Shown here: piece by piece, positions 37,722-52,975 of the stretch
Position numbering within the stretch: position 1 is the first letter of the stretch
Layout of the letters: each line of letters opens with the position of its first letter
Origin: CAVZLD01 sp963776055
GTDB taxonomy: Bacteria; Planctomycetota; Planctomycetia; Pirellulales; Pirellulaceae
Length of the DNA: 64,000 nucleotides
Assembly: GCA_963776055.1 (NCBI GenBank)
Contig: CAVZLD010000007.1
Coordinates: 124,001 to 188,000, forward strand
Reading direction: 5' to 3'
Position numbers and translations under genes: made by a program
The notes under the pieces: generated by a model
The model's database searches: none
Told to the model about the DNA's origin: nothing
Seen by the model: only the letters and a program-made list of their open reading frames with translations

Positions 37722-39311
37722 TGCGGACCGGTTGCAGGGGCAGGCGGACGGTCAATCGCGAGCCTTGTCCGGGACCCGCGCTGTGGACTTCGATGGACCC
37801 GCCATGCTCGGCGATAATTCGAAAGCTAATCGACATCCCCAGGCCCGTTCCCTGGCCGTCTTTGCGACGCGTGAAGAACGGCTCGAACAGGTGCGCCTGC
37901 ACCTCTTCGCTCATGCCGCAACCGTCGTCGGCGACGATCAGTTTCGCTTCCGAACCATCTTGTTTCAGTGCAATCCGAACGGTGCCGCCCGAGTTGAGGC
38001 TTTCCAGTCCGTTCGTGATCAGATTCAGGACAACCTGTTTCATTTCCTGCGCATTGACGTACGCGTAGACCGGATGCCCCCGATCGAATTCGATCTTCTT
38101 CTGGCGGTACTTGCCCACGTGCCGCACCATGTCGATCACGCCCTGAATCAACTCCGACAGATCCGTTTCCTGGTGTTCAACGTCTCCCAAGCGGGAGAAG
38201 TCGAGCAGCTGTTCCGTGATCTCCTTACAGCGAAACGCTTCGTCCTGGATCATGCGCAGATAGTCGCGGACAACGGCCAGCTCCGCCGGGTCATCCCATG
38301 CGCCCTCCGCCACTGTCTCGTCCGGGCCGATCATCGTCTGCCAGCGTTCTTCGAGGGATTCGGCGCAGAGGGCGATCGATGCCAGCGGGTTATTGATTTC
38401 GTGTGCGACACCGGCGGCCAAAAAACCGACGCTGGCCAGTTGCTCCCCGCGAATTACTTCCCGAGTGCGCTGGCGGACCTGTTGGTCCAAGTCATCCCGG
38501 ATCTGTTGGAATCGCTCGGTCATGTCATTCATCGCTTGGGCCAGTTCGTCCATTTCATCGCCCGAAAAGAGCTGGATCCGATGCCGGAAGTCACCGCCGG
38601 CGACGCGTCGGGATCCGTCAATCAGTTTGCGGAGCGGTCGAAAAACCCAGCAGTAGAACAAGTAGCCCAGTAACAGCAGCAGCAGGCGCGGAGAAAAAGC
38701 TGGTGAACCAGGCGAGCACGATCCAAGTGCGATAGTGTCCAGCGCACATCTCCCTGCAGGTCGAGCATCCGATGTTGCAGGTAGCTGGGCAGATTCTTCG
38801 CCGCTTGGTTCAACTTCTCCACCTGAAACGCCAGCTCATCCTGCTGCATGTGGTCCAAGGAGAGCAGCCATTCTTCGTCGGTCTTGAGTAACTCGATTTC
38901 GTCCAGCGTGCCCTTCCATCTCGGCTGCCGTATCCAGTTCGCGATCGATGTCACCGATCGGGATGTCGACGATGGCGTTTTCGTGCAGCTTCATGCGATA
39001 CGACTCGAGTGTCTCGCGAACCAGTCGCAGATTCGCGTCAAATTCGGCCGTCTTCAGGTGGGCGCCGATCGGTTGTTCATGCAGAGATTTCCCATTCGCC
39101 GGGGGTCGGCAAGTTGGCCCGCATCGGCGCTGACTTGCTGGGCCAGGGTGATCGACAACGGCAATTCCGTGGCCCGGCGACTGACGCTGCGCGCCAGCCG
39201 TCGGAAAGCGTAGACGCCCCGGAACCCGTTGATCGAGAGGATCGTGACGGCGATCAGCAGCAAGGCGATGCAGAACAGCAGTTTCCTGCGAATCGGCCAC
39301 CCGGTGAGCAT
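37684..39311 (-). CDS. Membrane sensor histidine kinase, partner of the NtrC-type regulator (frameshifts)
   Basis: About 542 residues. A first helix (RRKLLFCIALLLIAVTILS), an extracytoplasmic helical sensor (about 30-200) and a second helix lead into HAMP (RPLRKLIDGSRRVAGGDF). The kinase core has the H-box LAAGVAHEINNPLASIALCA, N-box VVLNLITNGLESL, G1 VADDGCGMSEE, F-box FEPFFTRRKDGQGTGLGMSI. The N-terminal half is broken by indels near 39080, 38915 and 38690; the cytoplasmic part is clean. The start ATG at 39311 lies in frame with MLTGWPIRRK. It overlaps the regulator start, so the pair is co-expressed. The signal sensed is unknown. Confidence 0.88.
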
Positions 39312-39691
39312 GCTGCGAACTCCTCTCGTGGCTGGAAACGCCTCGCCGATTTCGAAAGGCCCCGCCTCAGAAAAGGAGCGAAGGGGTGATTTCGTCGGCC
39401 CGGCTCGGTCGGTTCCCCCGGTTTTCCGAGGGGCGGCGGAGTGTATCATCGACTTCGCTGCGGTGGCAAGGTTTGATTCTGGCTGGAGCGGGTCGGGGAA
39501 AAGATGTGGTCCTCTCCGACCGGCGGGTGCGTCAACTCCTTTCGAAGCAAACACTTAAAAGGCAGCACGACCTCATGACGGGGGAGCCGAAGAGTCGACC
39601 TTGTTCGTTGGCAGTCTGCGGGATAGGATACCCCAGACTCGGAAAACGGGGATTTTGCGCAGATTTTTTTCTAATGCGTTAAGGGTTCCGA
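39312..39691. other. Divergent intergenic region, kinase and Prc protease
   Basis: 380 bases between divergent starts. It contains an AT-rich patch with a run of seven T before the protease start but no promoter pair, operator or repeat that I can define. No convincing coding frame. Confidence 0.4.
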
Positions 39692-41795
39692 ATGAGCAAT
39701 TCAATGCGTTCGCTGCGTGGGATAGTGGGGCGATTCGCACTGTTTGGCCGTTGCGGGGCTGTTGTGGATCCCGCCGCAGATGGCCCTGGCGGGGCTCGAA
39801 GGCCCCAAGCCGAGGGAGCGGCAAGTCGTTTTGATCGTCACCAATCTGCTGAAGCAACAGCACCTGTTGCAGCGTCCGCTCGATGATGAGATTTCCCATC
39901 GAGCGCTGGAGATGTTCCTCAAGAACCTCGATCCGATGAAGGTGTATTTCTACCAGTCGGACATTGACGAGTTCATGCAGGATCGCGATCGACTGGATGA
40001 CAACGCCGAACGGGGCGATCTCAGCTTCGCCTACAAGGTTTTCAATCGTTTCCTGGAGCGGGTAGAGGAACGAGTCGCATTCGTTGACGTGCTGCTGAAG
40101 CAGGAGCACGACTTCACGGTCGACGAAGAGATGGTGACTGATCCGGAAGAGATCGCAGTACGCGACAACGAAGGCCGAGGCGTTCGACCGCTGGCGAAAG
40201 CGGATCAAGTACGACCTGCTGGTGCTCAAGAGCGACGACGTCGAGGGGCAGGAGGCGATCGATCGACTCGGACGGCGCTACCGCAGTTACGCCAAGCGGA
40301 TGCAGCAGTTCAGCTCGGATGACCTGCTCGAGATGTTTCTCTCCTCGATCACGATGGGGTTCGACCCCCACACGACGTACATGTCGCCCAGCTCGCTCGA
40401 GAACTTTCAGATCAGCATGAAGTTGAAGCTGGAGGGCATCGGGGCGGCTCTGATGATGAACGACGGATACACGGTCGTGTCGAACGTCATTCCCGGAGGG
40501 GCGGCGGACAAGGATGGGAAGCTGAAGCCCGAAGACCGGATCATGAGCGTCGGTCAGGGAGAAGACGGCGAAATGGTCGACGTCGTCGACATGAAGCTGA
40601 ATGACGTCGTCAAGCTGATCCGCGGTCAGCGCGGGAACGATCGTGCGACTGGGCGTGAAGCCGGCCGGTTCCAACGAGTTAGACGTCTACAAAATCACTC
40701 GCGCAGCCATCGAACTGAAGGACAGCGAAGCCCGCAGCGAGATCATCCCGCTCGACGCCAAGCCGGATGGGACTCCCTTCCAGGTGGGCGTGATCGATCT
40801 GCCCAGCTTCTACATGGATATGGGCGCCGCCCGCAAAGGAAGAATCGATTACAAGAGCACCACTCGTGACGTGAAACGCATCCTGGAGGATTTCAACGCG
40901 AAGGGCGTCGATGCGGTGATCCTGGATCTGACGCGTAACGGAGGCGGCAGTCTGACCGAGGCGATCAACCTGACCGGGCTGTTCATCGATCAGGGACCGG
41001 TGGTGCAGGTCAAGGATTCGGACAACCGCGTCGAGCACTACGACGATCTGGACGAAGGGATGGTCTGGAAGGGGCCGCTGGTCGTGTTGACGAGCAAGTT
41101 CAGCGCAAGTGCCAGTGAAATTCTCGCCGGCGCAATCCAGGACTACGGACGCGGCCTCATCGTGGGGGACGCCACCACGCACGGCAAGGGCACGGTGCAG
41201 AGCCTGCTGGATCTGGGCAATCAGCTTTTCGAGATTCCCAATCCGCCGAACTTGGGCGCCCTGAAGATCACCATGCAGCAGTTCTATCGACCCAGTGGCG
41301 AGAGCACGCAGAAGCGCGGCGTGGTGGCGGACATTGCCATGCCCTCCCTCACGACACACATGGATGTCAGCGAAGGCGATCTGGATTACCCGATTGAGTT
41401 CGATCGAGTGGATCCCGCGCGCTTCCAGGGCGACAACTTCGTCAATCCGAATCTGCTTGCAGGAACTGAATGCGCGGTCGACCTCGCGTCGCAGCCAGTC
41501 GGAGGACTTTGCGAAGCTGATGCGTCGTATTGAGCAGTATCGCAAGCAGAAGGATCGGAAACGCGTCACGTTGAATGAGGAACGTTTCTTCCAGGAACGT
41601 GCGGAATTGGACGCGGAGAAGGAAGACGAGAAGCAGATCGAGGAGCAGATCTCGTCGGAGCGTCCGGTGTTTCGCCGCTATTTCTACAATGACGAAGTGC
41701 TCGCCATCACGCTCGATTACATTCGCTTGCTGGCGAATCCTCAAATGGCGGAGGCAAATGCGGTTGGCCTCACACCAGCCGAAGCAACGCCTTAA
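39692..41795 (+). CDS. prc: C-terminal processing peptidase, Prc/Tsp type (four frameshifts)
   Basis: Periplasmic S41 protease of about 699 residues. It has a signal peptide (SLRGIVGRFALFAVAGLLWI) and a Tsp-type N-terminal helical domain (HLLQRPLDDEISHRALEMFL, LDPMKVYFYQSDIDEF). The PDZ region is about 235-330 (IGAALMMNDGYTVVSNVIPG, LKPEDRIMSVGQGED). The catalytic S41 domain has ILDLTRNGGGSLTEA, VVLTSKFSASASEILAGAIQ (Ser nucleophile in SASASE) and ATTHGKGTVQ (Lys). The C-terminal Tsp domain is about 570-699. Single extra bases lie near 39741, 40162, 40640 and 41472. Tsp/Prc degrades misfolded or SsrA-tagged envelope proteins. Confidence 0.92.
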
Positions 41796-41810
41796 GTCGC
41801 AACGCGGAAC

Positions 41811-41910
41811 TTTTGAAGTTGCACGTTGCGATTTTTCTCAACCCGAAGCGTAAGTTTTGAAGTTGCACGTTGCGATTCTAACAAGCGTAAGTTTGAAGTG
41901 CACGTTTCGA
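41811..41910. repeat. Three tandem degenerate copies of a ~44-bp unit
   Basis: TTTTGAAGTTGCACGTTGCG occurs at 41811 and 41855, and a third diverged copy (TTTGAAGTGCACGTTTCG) follows near 41892. Each is followed by CTAACAAGCGTAAG or CTCAACCCGAAGCGTAAG. The arrangement is a tandem array after the prc stop codon; spacing is too short and irregular for CRISPR. Confidence 0.7.
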
Positions 41911-41915
41911 TTCTC

Positions 41916-41985
41916 AACCCGAAGCGTAAGCGAGGGAACACTTTCGAACCGTTGGGACGTGTTTCCCTCGCTGACGCTTCGGGTT
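41916..41985. repeat. REP-like inverted repeat (planctomycete TRSVSEG type)
   Basis: Left arm AACCCGAAGCGTAAGCGAGG plus GAACAC (41916-41941) and right arm GTGTTTCCCTCGCTGACGCT plus TCGGGTT (41959-41985) pair over about 26 bases with one mismatch and one extra base. The loop is 17 bases. Translations of this element read TRSVSEG on one strand and SLTLRVR on the other, a combination I associate with intergenic repeats of planctomycete genomes. It could fold in RNA as a terminator-like hairpin. Confidence 0.75.
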
Positions 41986-42304
41986 AGGATTTCGCGGGCA
42001 TTCCGCACATCGGAGGAGGGAAATTCGGAAATGTGCAACTTCCAAGTCGCAACTTCAGAATGACGCTTCCGGTTCAATCCTGTTCGGCTTGAGAGTTGTG
42101 GGGTGGGCCCCAGCGAGTCCAAGGTGTGGCGGATTGCGGAGAACAAGCCGAGCGGTGGCCCACCAGAATACAGTGGCGGTCTGGCACAGCGCAGCATCGA
42201 ACCGATCCGGACCGGATGGGGATGTTCGAGGGTCCCCGGGTTCACACCCTCCGCCGAGCGGCCTGCGTCCCACTGCGCCATCGCGGCCGAGACGCAGGTG
42301 ACCG

Positions 42305-43126
42305 TCAAAGTGGGCTTGCCGAGTGCGGGATCCGCAGCCCGTCGTAGGCCAGTGCCATGCCGGGCGGCAGTGCACGGTTCGTCTGCTCGTGCGAAAGATC
42401 GTGCGAAATGTGGGTGAAATAGGTCTGCCTGGCACCCACCCGGCGGGCGACGGCAATCGCCTCGTCCAGCGAAAAATGGGTCGGGTGACGACCGGTGCCG
42501 AAGGGCGTCCAGAATCAGCACATCCAGGCCCTCGAGTCGCGGCCAACTCTCCGAGGGGATCTCGTTCGTGTCGGTGCAGTACGCGATCTTGCCGATTCGG
42601 AATCCGAGAACTTCGAAGCGCGGGCCGTGTCGCAGGCGAATCGGCATGATCGGTTCGCCAAGGGCCACAAACGGCTGCTGATCGATCGTGTGAAACTCCA
42701 ACTGCGGAACCGCGCCTGGATGGGTCGGCTCCAGCGTCGGTGAAGGCATAGTCAAAGACTCGCCGAATTCGCCGCTCGACCTCCTCCCGACAGTAAATCG
42801 GCACCGCGTGGCCCAGGTAGAACGGGAATAGACGCAGATCGTCCAGGCCGAACAGATGGTCGGCGTGATCGTGCGTGTACAGAACCGCGTGGACAATCCC
42901 GATGCTGCTCCCGGAGTAATTGCGTCCGCAGATCGGGTGGCGTGTCGATCAACAGAATTCCCTCCGGAAGGCCCACTGCCACGGCGCATCGCGTCCGCCG
43001 GTCGCGCGGATCCTCGCTCGTGCAGACCGGGCAGTCGCAGCCCAGACTCGGGACGCCGACCGAGGTGCCGGTTCCCAGCATGATCCACTGCCCAGCGATG
43101 TCGGAACTCGAATATGGAACCGTCAA
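42305..43126 (-). CDS. PhnP-like metallo-beta-lactamase-fold hydrolase (several frameshifts)
   Basis: About 273 residues, resembling the PhnP cyclic phosphodiesterase branch. N-terminus IMLGTGTSVGVPSLGCDCPVC contains the Cys pair of PhnP-type zinc sites, followed by LLIDTPPDLRTQLL. The metal motif is YTHDHADHLFGLDDLR (HxHxDH). Later RLRHGPRFEVLGFRIGKIAY, CTDTNEIPSESWPRLEGLDV and ILDALRTRHPTHFSLDEA carry Asp and His ligands, and the end reads YFTHISHDLSHEQ. Shifts lie near 42925, 42757, 42500, 42425 and 42385. It is a lone gene between prc and secA. The substrate is unknown. Confidence 0.85.
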
Positions 43127-43365
43127 GGAGAACCGTCCGTGATGTGTGCCGTCGAAGTGGAGTCGAGGCGACGGCTGGAGACGCGGCCGAATCGGCGGCG
43201 AGAGCCTTAAGCAGAATTACCGCAAGTGTCCGTTCGTTCCGCAAGTGTCCTGTCGCAGCGACCCGCGACGTGCGTCCACGGACCGTCGCTACGGCGTTCG
43301 CAAGCGGCCATGGCGCGCCGCGGCTCGGGGCACATGCTGGTGCTCGGCGTATCGTGCAACCGCGG

Positions 43366-43393
43366 TTGACCGTTTATTGTCAATCGTTATAAG
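43366..43393 (+). promoter_or_regulatory. Predicted sigma70-type promoter for secA
   Basis: TTGACC (43366-43371), 16-base spacer, TATAAG (43388-43393), about 108 bases before the secA start. It lies in the AT-rich part of the 374-base gap after the divergent hydrolase gene, which holds no other recognisable feature. Confidence 0.5.
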
Positions 43394-43500
43394 CTACTGT
43401 CCAGAAATGGCTTACGTTAATCTGTCCGCCCCACTTTCGGCGCTGTCGCGAGCGGGGTATGGACTTCTGGAGACGCCCTGAATGCGAGGGCGCTGGCACG

Positions 43501-47211
<3,711 letters not shown>

Positions 47212-47350
47212 CGTCATCTCCTCGGGAGGGTCGCTGAGTCGCGAGCAGACAACGCGATCATGGGGCCCGTCCATCGAGACGCTGTCCTGACGGGGGCGTT
47301 GCTGCAACCGTTTTTTCCGAACAAGGGAGCGAGCTGGGAAAGGAATCCCC

Positions 47351-48698
47351 GTGAGTTGGCTGCTGAACCTCGGCTACCTGTTGCTGCTACTGGTGCTCTC
47401 GCCGTGGCTGGCCTGGAAAGCGTGGCGGCATGCCAAGTATCGTGAGGGCTGGTCCGCAAAGCTGGGCGGGCTTGTGCCCCGGCGCGAGGGCCAGCGTCCG
47501 CTGCATCTGGTTGCATGCGGTCAGCGTAGGCGAAGTCAATCTGCTGCAAAGCCTGCTGCGCGAATTGCCGCCTGCGACCGAACTGGATTACGTCATCACG
47601 ACGACGACCAAGGCGGGGTACGATCTGGCACGCCGCAAGTACTCGCAGCATCTGGTGTCCTACTGCCCGTTCGACTTCAGCTGGGCGGTCCGCAGCGCGC
47701 TGCGACGCTTCCGGCCCAGTCTGCTGGTGTTATCCGAATTGGAACTCTGGCCGAATCTGATCCGTGAGTCCGATCGGCGCCGGCGTTCCCGTCGCGATCG
47801 TCAACGGCCGACTGAGCGACAACAGCTTCCGTGGCTATCGCCGCGCCCGTCGACTGATCGCCCCGGTCTTGCGACGTCTGAGCTGGATCGGGGCGCAAAC
47901 CGAAACATACGCCCAGCGATTTGTGGAGCTGGGGGCCGATCCGCAGCGAGTTGTCGTGACCGGTTCTGTGAAGTTTGACGGAGCCGAAACGGATCGGCAG
48001 AATCCGCGGACCCAACAGCTGGCTCGTTTGGCAGGAATCGCACCGCAGGATCTGGTATTTCTGGCCGGCAGCACGCAGGAGCCGGAAGAGCAGCTGGCTC
48101 TGCAGGCCTACCGGCAGCTCGTTCCCCGCTTCCCGCAGCTGCGGTTGATCCTGGTGCCGCGACATCCGGAACGGTTTGCATGCGTGGCGGATCTGCTGCA
48201 AGCGTCGGGCGTCGCCTGGCAGCGTCGCAGTCAATTGACGGACGTCGATTCACGCAAGGCGCCCGCGTCCTGCTGGTCGATACGATCGGCGAGTTGGGTG
48301 CCTGGTGGGGGACGGCGGAGATCGCCTTCGTGGGAGGCAGTTTTGGGCGACGGGGCGGACAGAACATGCTCGAACCGGCGGCCTACGGTGCGGCCGTGTG
48401 CTTCGGCCCGAACACCTGGAACTTCCGAGACGTCGTGCAGCGATTGCTGGAAGCCGATGCGGCGCGCGTTGTAGCGGACGGGGAGGCCTTGACCGCCTTC
48501 GTTCGGCAATGCCTGGAGTCGCCGTCGGACCGGCAGCGGCTTGGGCGGAACGCCCGACGACTGGTGCGGGCCAATCAGGGGGCCGCGAGATCGTCCACCC
48601 GCCAGATCCTGCAACTACTGCCGCCTCCCCTGGGATCTCGGTGGTGCCCGGCGGCAGCACGCCCCGCGACACTCTCTCGAACTCGCCAATCCGCGTGA
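47351..48698 (+). CDS. waaA: 3-deoxy-D-manno-octulosonic acid transferase WaaA (three frameshifts)
   Basis: Inner-membrane GT30 enzyme that attaches Kdo to lipid A precursor; about 448 residues. An N-terminal helix (LLNLGYLLLLLVLSPWLAW) is followed by HAVSVGEVNLLQSLLREL, ITTTTKAGYDLARRKY, PSLLVLSELELWPNLIRE (catalytic Glu region), then GSVKFDG, FLAGSTQEPEEQ, LVPRHPER and the C-terminal domain FVGGSFGRRGGQNMLEPAAY. Frame changes: one extra base near 47512 and near 47777, and one G missing near 48258. A GTG at 47351 is the likely start. The last 30 codons look poor, so the true end may be a little earlier. It complements lpxK and hldE. Confidence 0.9.
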
Positions 48699-49037
48699 AG
48701 CCGAGGTCGGCTGGCCGGATGCCCTTCTGCGAGACGCCGGAGCCGCTTCTGATGGGGCGGGGCGTCCGACCCGGCCGGCGGGCAGGTTGCAGATGCGGGA
48801 TGCTAACGTTTATAGTTGTGCTCTTGAGTTGAGAATCCATTACGTAGGGGTCTTGCCTCGTTCCGTGGAAAGCCTGGGCTGGGTCCCTTCCACTGCAGCC
48901 GAGGTTTTGGATCACGCAAGCAGATTCCGATCCCACCGGGCATCGGTTCCGACGTTTCGGGCAAACCGCCGCGGCCGGTTCCTCGGCCACTCTCCGGGTG
49001 TCGTTGCCGGCTTGAACAATCAAAGAGGAGTGTCACT
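48699..49037. other. Intergenic region before metK
   Basis: 339 bases with no recognisable gene. I looked for SAM- and SAH-binding riboswitch cores, as expected before metK, and saw no convincing match. An AAAGAGGAG ribosome-binding site lies just before the start. Confidence 0.45.
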
Positions 49038-50230
<1,193 letters not shown>

Positions 50231-50236
50231 GGTGAA

Positions 50237-51079
50237 ATGGCGAACCGTATGGGTGATGCACCACAGCAGTCGGTGATGGAGGGGGAAATGTCGGACGCCC
50301 CTCACTCCTCTCCGACCAGCGTGGTCCTGATCCGCGGAACGGTTCTCTCGGCAGTTGGCAGTCTCTGCGTGGTCGGGACGCTGCTGCTGGTTCGACGTCT
50401 CCAAGGCGGTTTGACACAACCACTCGCCGCAGGGACGCTGTCGCTCGTCGTCGGCGTACTGCTGCTGGGTGGGTGCGGATTGATCCGCTCCCGTGATCGT
50501 TGCGGCTCGCTATTCGCTACGACGTATTGGCGTTGGCTGCCCTGGATCTTTTGGGTGGCCAGTTTGCTGTTGGTCGCCACGTTGTCACTGCCCGGCACAT
50601 CTTTCGCAGGATTGGGACTCCTCTGGCTGGCGGCGGTCGCGCTCACCGCGTACCTGGGAGTCGCCGAGTATCGGTCATCGGCGCCTGCCGATGATTCGTC
50701 CGGACAACTGTTGGGAGAACAAACGGAAGAATCGCTGCCCGAGACCGAATTTCCCGCCGGCGTTCAGCAGGAACTTCTGCGGCGAGTGGATCCGACGATC
50801 GGGGTCATCATCGAAGGCCGAATGCGCGCCGAATTTGCGGTGGGACAACGTACCGCGTCCGTTCACGTTGCGTTCTGTCCACCGCTGTCATCGGTGCCTG
50901 CGGTCTCCGTGGAACAGATGAATGGCCCCGCCGCGACCGCCAAAGTGGGGCTCGTGTTGGGACACGGTGCCCGCATCGATGTCCGGCTCGAGCAGCCGGC
51001 GAAGTACCGCACGGATGTCGTACTTGCCGTCTATGCCCAAGAATCACCGGTCGATCTGGAACCCGATGTAGCCTACTGA
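50237..51079 (+). CDS. Uncharacterised four-helix membrane protein
   Basis: Intact 280-residue protein that I do not recognise. Four hydrophobic segments near residues 30-50, 64-84, 103-122 and 124-144 form a membrane domain. The C-terminal half (about 150-280) is soluble, with a beta-rich domain containing VDPTIGVIIEGRMRAEFAVG and ASVHVAFCPPLSSVPA. It starts 6 bases after the metK stop, so it is probably co-transcribed. A role linked to SAM is not shown; the last domain's acidic and hydrophobic alternation suggests binding another protein. Confidence 0.65.
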   Translation: MANRMGDAPQQSVMEGEMSDAPHSSPTSVVLIRGTVLSAVGSLCVVGTLLLVRRLQGGLTQPLAAGTLSLVVGVLLLGGCGLIRSRDRCGSLFATTYWRWLPWIFWVASLLLVATLSLPGTSFAGLGLLWLAAVALTAYLGVAEYRSSAPADDSSGQLLGEQTEESLPETEFPAGVQQELLRRVDPTIGVIIEGRMRAEFAVGQRTASVHVAFCPPLSSVPAVSVEQMNGPAATAKVGLVLGHGARIDVRLEQPAKYRTDVVLAVYAQESPVDLEPDVAY

Positions 51080-51289
51080 CGGCGGCGCGGGGAATGCACC
51101 AGAACGGCCTCCGGGAGTCCGGAAATGTCCCGTCTTCGCGTTGCCTTGTGAGAACCATTGGCCCCACCGCAGGGCAGCCAGGGCCGAGCGTGATGGAGAG
51201 CAAAACCGGCGGGCGGTTGTGACGCTCCGAGCCTGCCAACCCATCGCTCCAGGAAAGTGCTCCGGGAACGATCGTTGCGCAGCGACGCG

Positions 51290-51604
51290 TTACTGCACAC
51301 GGACGGCAGTGCCGCAGGCGGTGACCATCAACATGCCATCGCGAATGACTTCGTAGTCAATGTCTACGCCGACGACCGCGTTCGCCCCGAGTTGCGTGGC
51401 CATGTCGCTCATCTCTTGCACCGCCAGCTGGCGGGCCTGTACCAATTTCTCCTCGTAGGCCCCCGATCGACCGCCCACGATGTCGCTAATCCCCGCCAGG
51501 AAGTCGCGAACGACGTTGGCGCCGATGATCGCCTCGCCCGCCGCGATTCCGCAGTACTCCTCAATTCGCTGCCCCTCAATCGTCGGAGTCGTTGTGATCA
51601 CCAT
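51290..51604 (-). CDS. ybjQ: YbjQ family (UPF0145) protein
   Basis: Intact 104-residue protein of the YbjQ family, a pentameric small fold of unknown function. Typical runs are PTIEGQRIEEYCGIAAGEAI, GANVVRDFLAGISDIVGGRS, EKLVQARQLAVQEM and LGANAVVGVDIDYEVI, ending in MVTACGTAVRV. The ATG at 51604 has an AAAGGA site. It lies 32 bases after the secreted HExxH gene on the same strand, which may be one transcription unit. Confidence 0.92.
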   Translation of the reverse strand: MVITTTPTIEGQRIEEYCGIAAGEAIIGANVVRDFLAGISDIVGGRSGAYEEKLVQARQLAVQEMSDMATQLGANAVVGVDIDYEVIRDGMLMVTACGTAVRVQ

Positions 51605-51636
51605 TGTGAATTTCCTTTCTGCCGAGTGAACTGGTG

Positions 51637-52731
51637 CTATTCTGCGGACGTTGATTCCGGAAGTTTTTCTGTGGGTTGGAGAAGTGCTTCCATTCGTTCT
51701 GTGATCCACGGATCCGGAACGTCGCCTTTTTCCAACACCATGATCGCAAAGTTATCTGCCAGGATTTCCTCCGGGTGAATCACGTAGTTCGTGTTTCGCC
51801 CGATTTGCGCCCACCATTCAGGCAATTGGCGATGTTCAAACAGCGTGGAGGTTCCGTTCTGCTCCGCCACGCGCCAGCTCGAGTTCTGCGGCATGACCCG
51901 AATCAGGCGAAACGTAAGCTCCCGAAAGATGGACGTGTCCGCCGGAAGCTCATGCGCCGCGTGGCGACTTAATAACAGCGGCGCAAGGTGGAGTTCCTGG
52001 CCCTCGTGTCGGATGGTTGTAACACAATTGACGAGCGGTGCGTCCGGGTTCGTGATCTTGCGCTCTTGCAGTGCATTGGGAAGAACAATCGGCGGGCATT
52101 CGAAGAACCCAATCAAGCGATAGAGTTCTTTTCGTAGCTTCGGGGTATGAGAACTGCAAACGTGAAACAGCTCGTGAACCAACACCTCCTGCAGCCGCTT
52201 CGCATCCTGCGACAGGATCGTTTGCGGCAGGACGATTGCCGATTGACGACAATGCGGGGCCCCATTTTCGACCTGGTGTGTCGTCTTGACCAGCTGGATC
52301 TGGCGAGGCCACAGTGAACGAAAGGTCGCGAATCTGTTGGCCAACGGATCCAGTGCCTGACGGATGCGGAGGATTTCATCGGCCGACCAGGCCTGTGCTT
52401 GCTTGCCAAGTTGCCGCAAGAACTCATCTTCCGAAACAGGCTCGGTACTCCCCATCCGGAGCTGGCGGTCCAAGTTGGTCATGTGCTGCACGAATTGGTC
52501 GCGGCGCATCAAGATCGTGCGCGCTTCGGTCTGATCCGCGAAGATGATCTCGGTCTGCGGCTGCAGGTGGAATGAAGTGGGACGAGGGGGTGTTTCGCCG
52601 GCGGTTACCACGCCCAGCAGCATCGTCCAGATCAGCCCGCACAGAACTCTGTTCCGAGCATGCCCCGTGATGGAGGGGCCGATGGGTGCTCGGACGGCTG
52701 CGAAATCGGTGAACGTAACCGCGAACCGCAT
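51637..52731 (-). CDS. Secreted HExxH zinc-metallopeptidase-like protein
   Basis: Intact 364-residue protein, unknown function. An N-terminal hydrophobic segment (VLCGLIWTMLLGVVTAG, near residues 28-44) acts as signal. The zinc motif HELFHVCSSH sits in VLVHELFHVCSSHTPKLRKE (about 185-204). A later EEILADNFAIMV (about 318-329) could supply the third ligand (Glu), as in gluzincins. No known family otherwise. The ATG at 52731 is preferred because of a GAGG site 5 bases upstream, though the frame is open to 52977. It is followed by ybjQ. Confidence 0.75.
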   Translation of the reverse strand: MRFAVTFTDFAAVRAPIGPSITGHARNRVLCGLIWTMLLGVVTAGETPPRPTSFHLQPQTEIIFADQTEARTILMRRDQFVQHMTNLDRQLRMGSTEPVSEDEFLRQLGKQAQAWSADEILRIRQALDPLANRFATFRSLWPRQIQLVKTTHQVENGAPHCRQSAIVLPQTILSQDAKRLQEVLVHELFHVCSSHTPKLRKELYRLIGFFECPPIVLPNALQERKITNPDAPLVNCVTTIRHEGQELHLAPLLLSRHAAHELPADTSIFRELTFRLIRVMPQNSSWRVAEQNGTSTLFEHRQLPEWWAQIGRNTNYVIHPEEILADNFAIMVLEKGDVPDPWITERMEALLQPTEKLPESTSAE

Positions 52732-52975
52732 GTTGCCTCGCAAGAAGTCTGGTGATTTCGAGGTCGATCCGGCGCTCCGATGCGACCGGGTCGCGTTCGA
52801 CTTGCGGAAAAGGGGCCGTGGCGAATCGGTCTGACACCCGGTTTCCTGATTCGACGGAAACTTGATAATAGCGCCTAAGGATCCGATCGTCGATCGGTGT
52901 TGCGAGAAGAGGGCCAAGAGGGTGTAGGATGAATGATTCGAACGGTTTTGGCCAAGGAAGTGTGGATCGGCGATC

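Noticed and set aside
41811..41910. CRISPR-like direct repeats
   Set aside because: There are only three degenerate copies with no uniform spacers and no cas genes. It is a tandem array.
48699..49037. SAM or SAH riboswitch before metK
   Set aside because: I see no SAM-I, SAM-II or SAH core sequence, only GC-rich hairpins.
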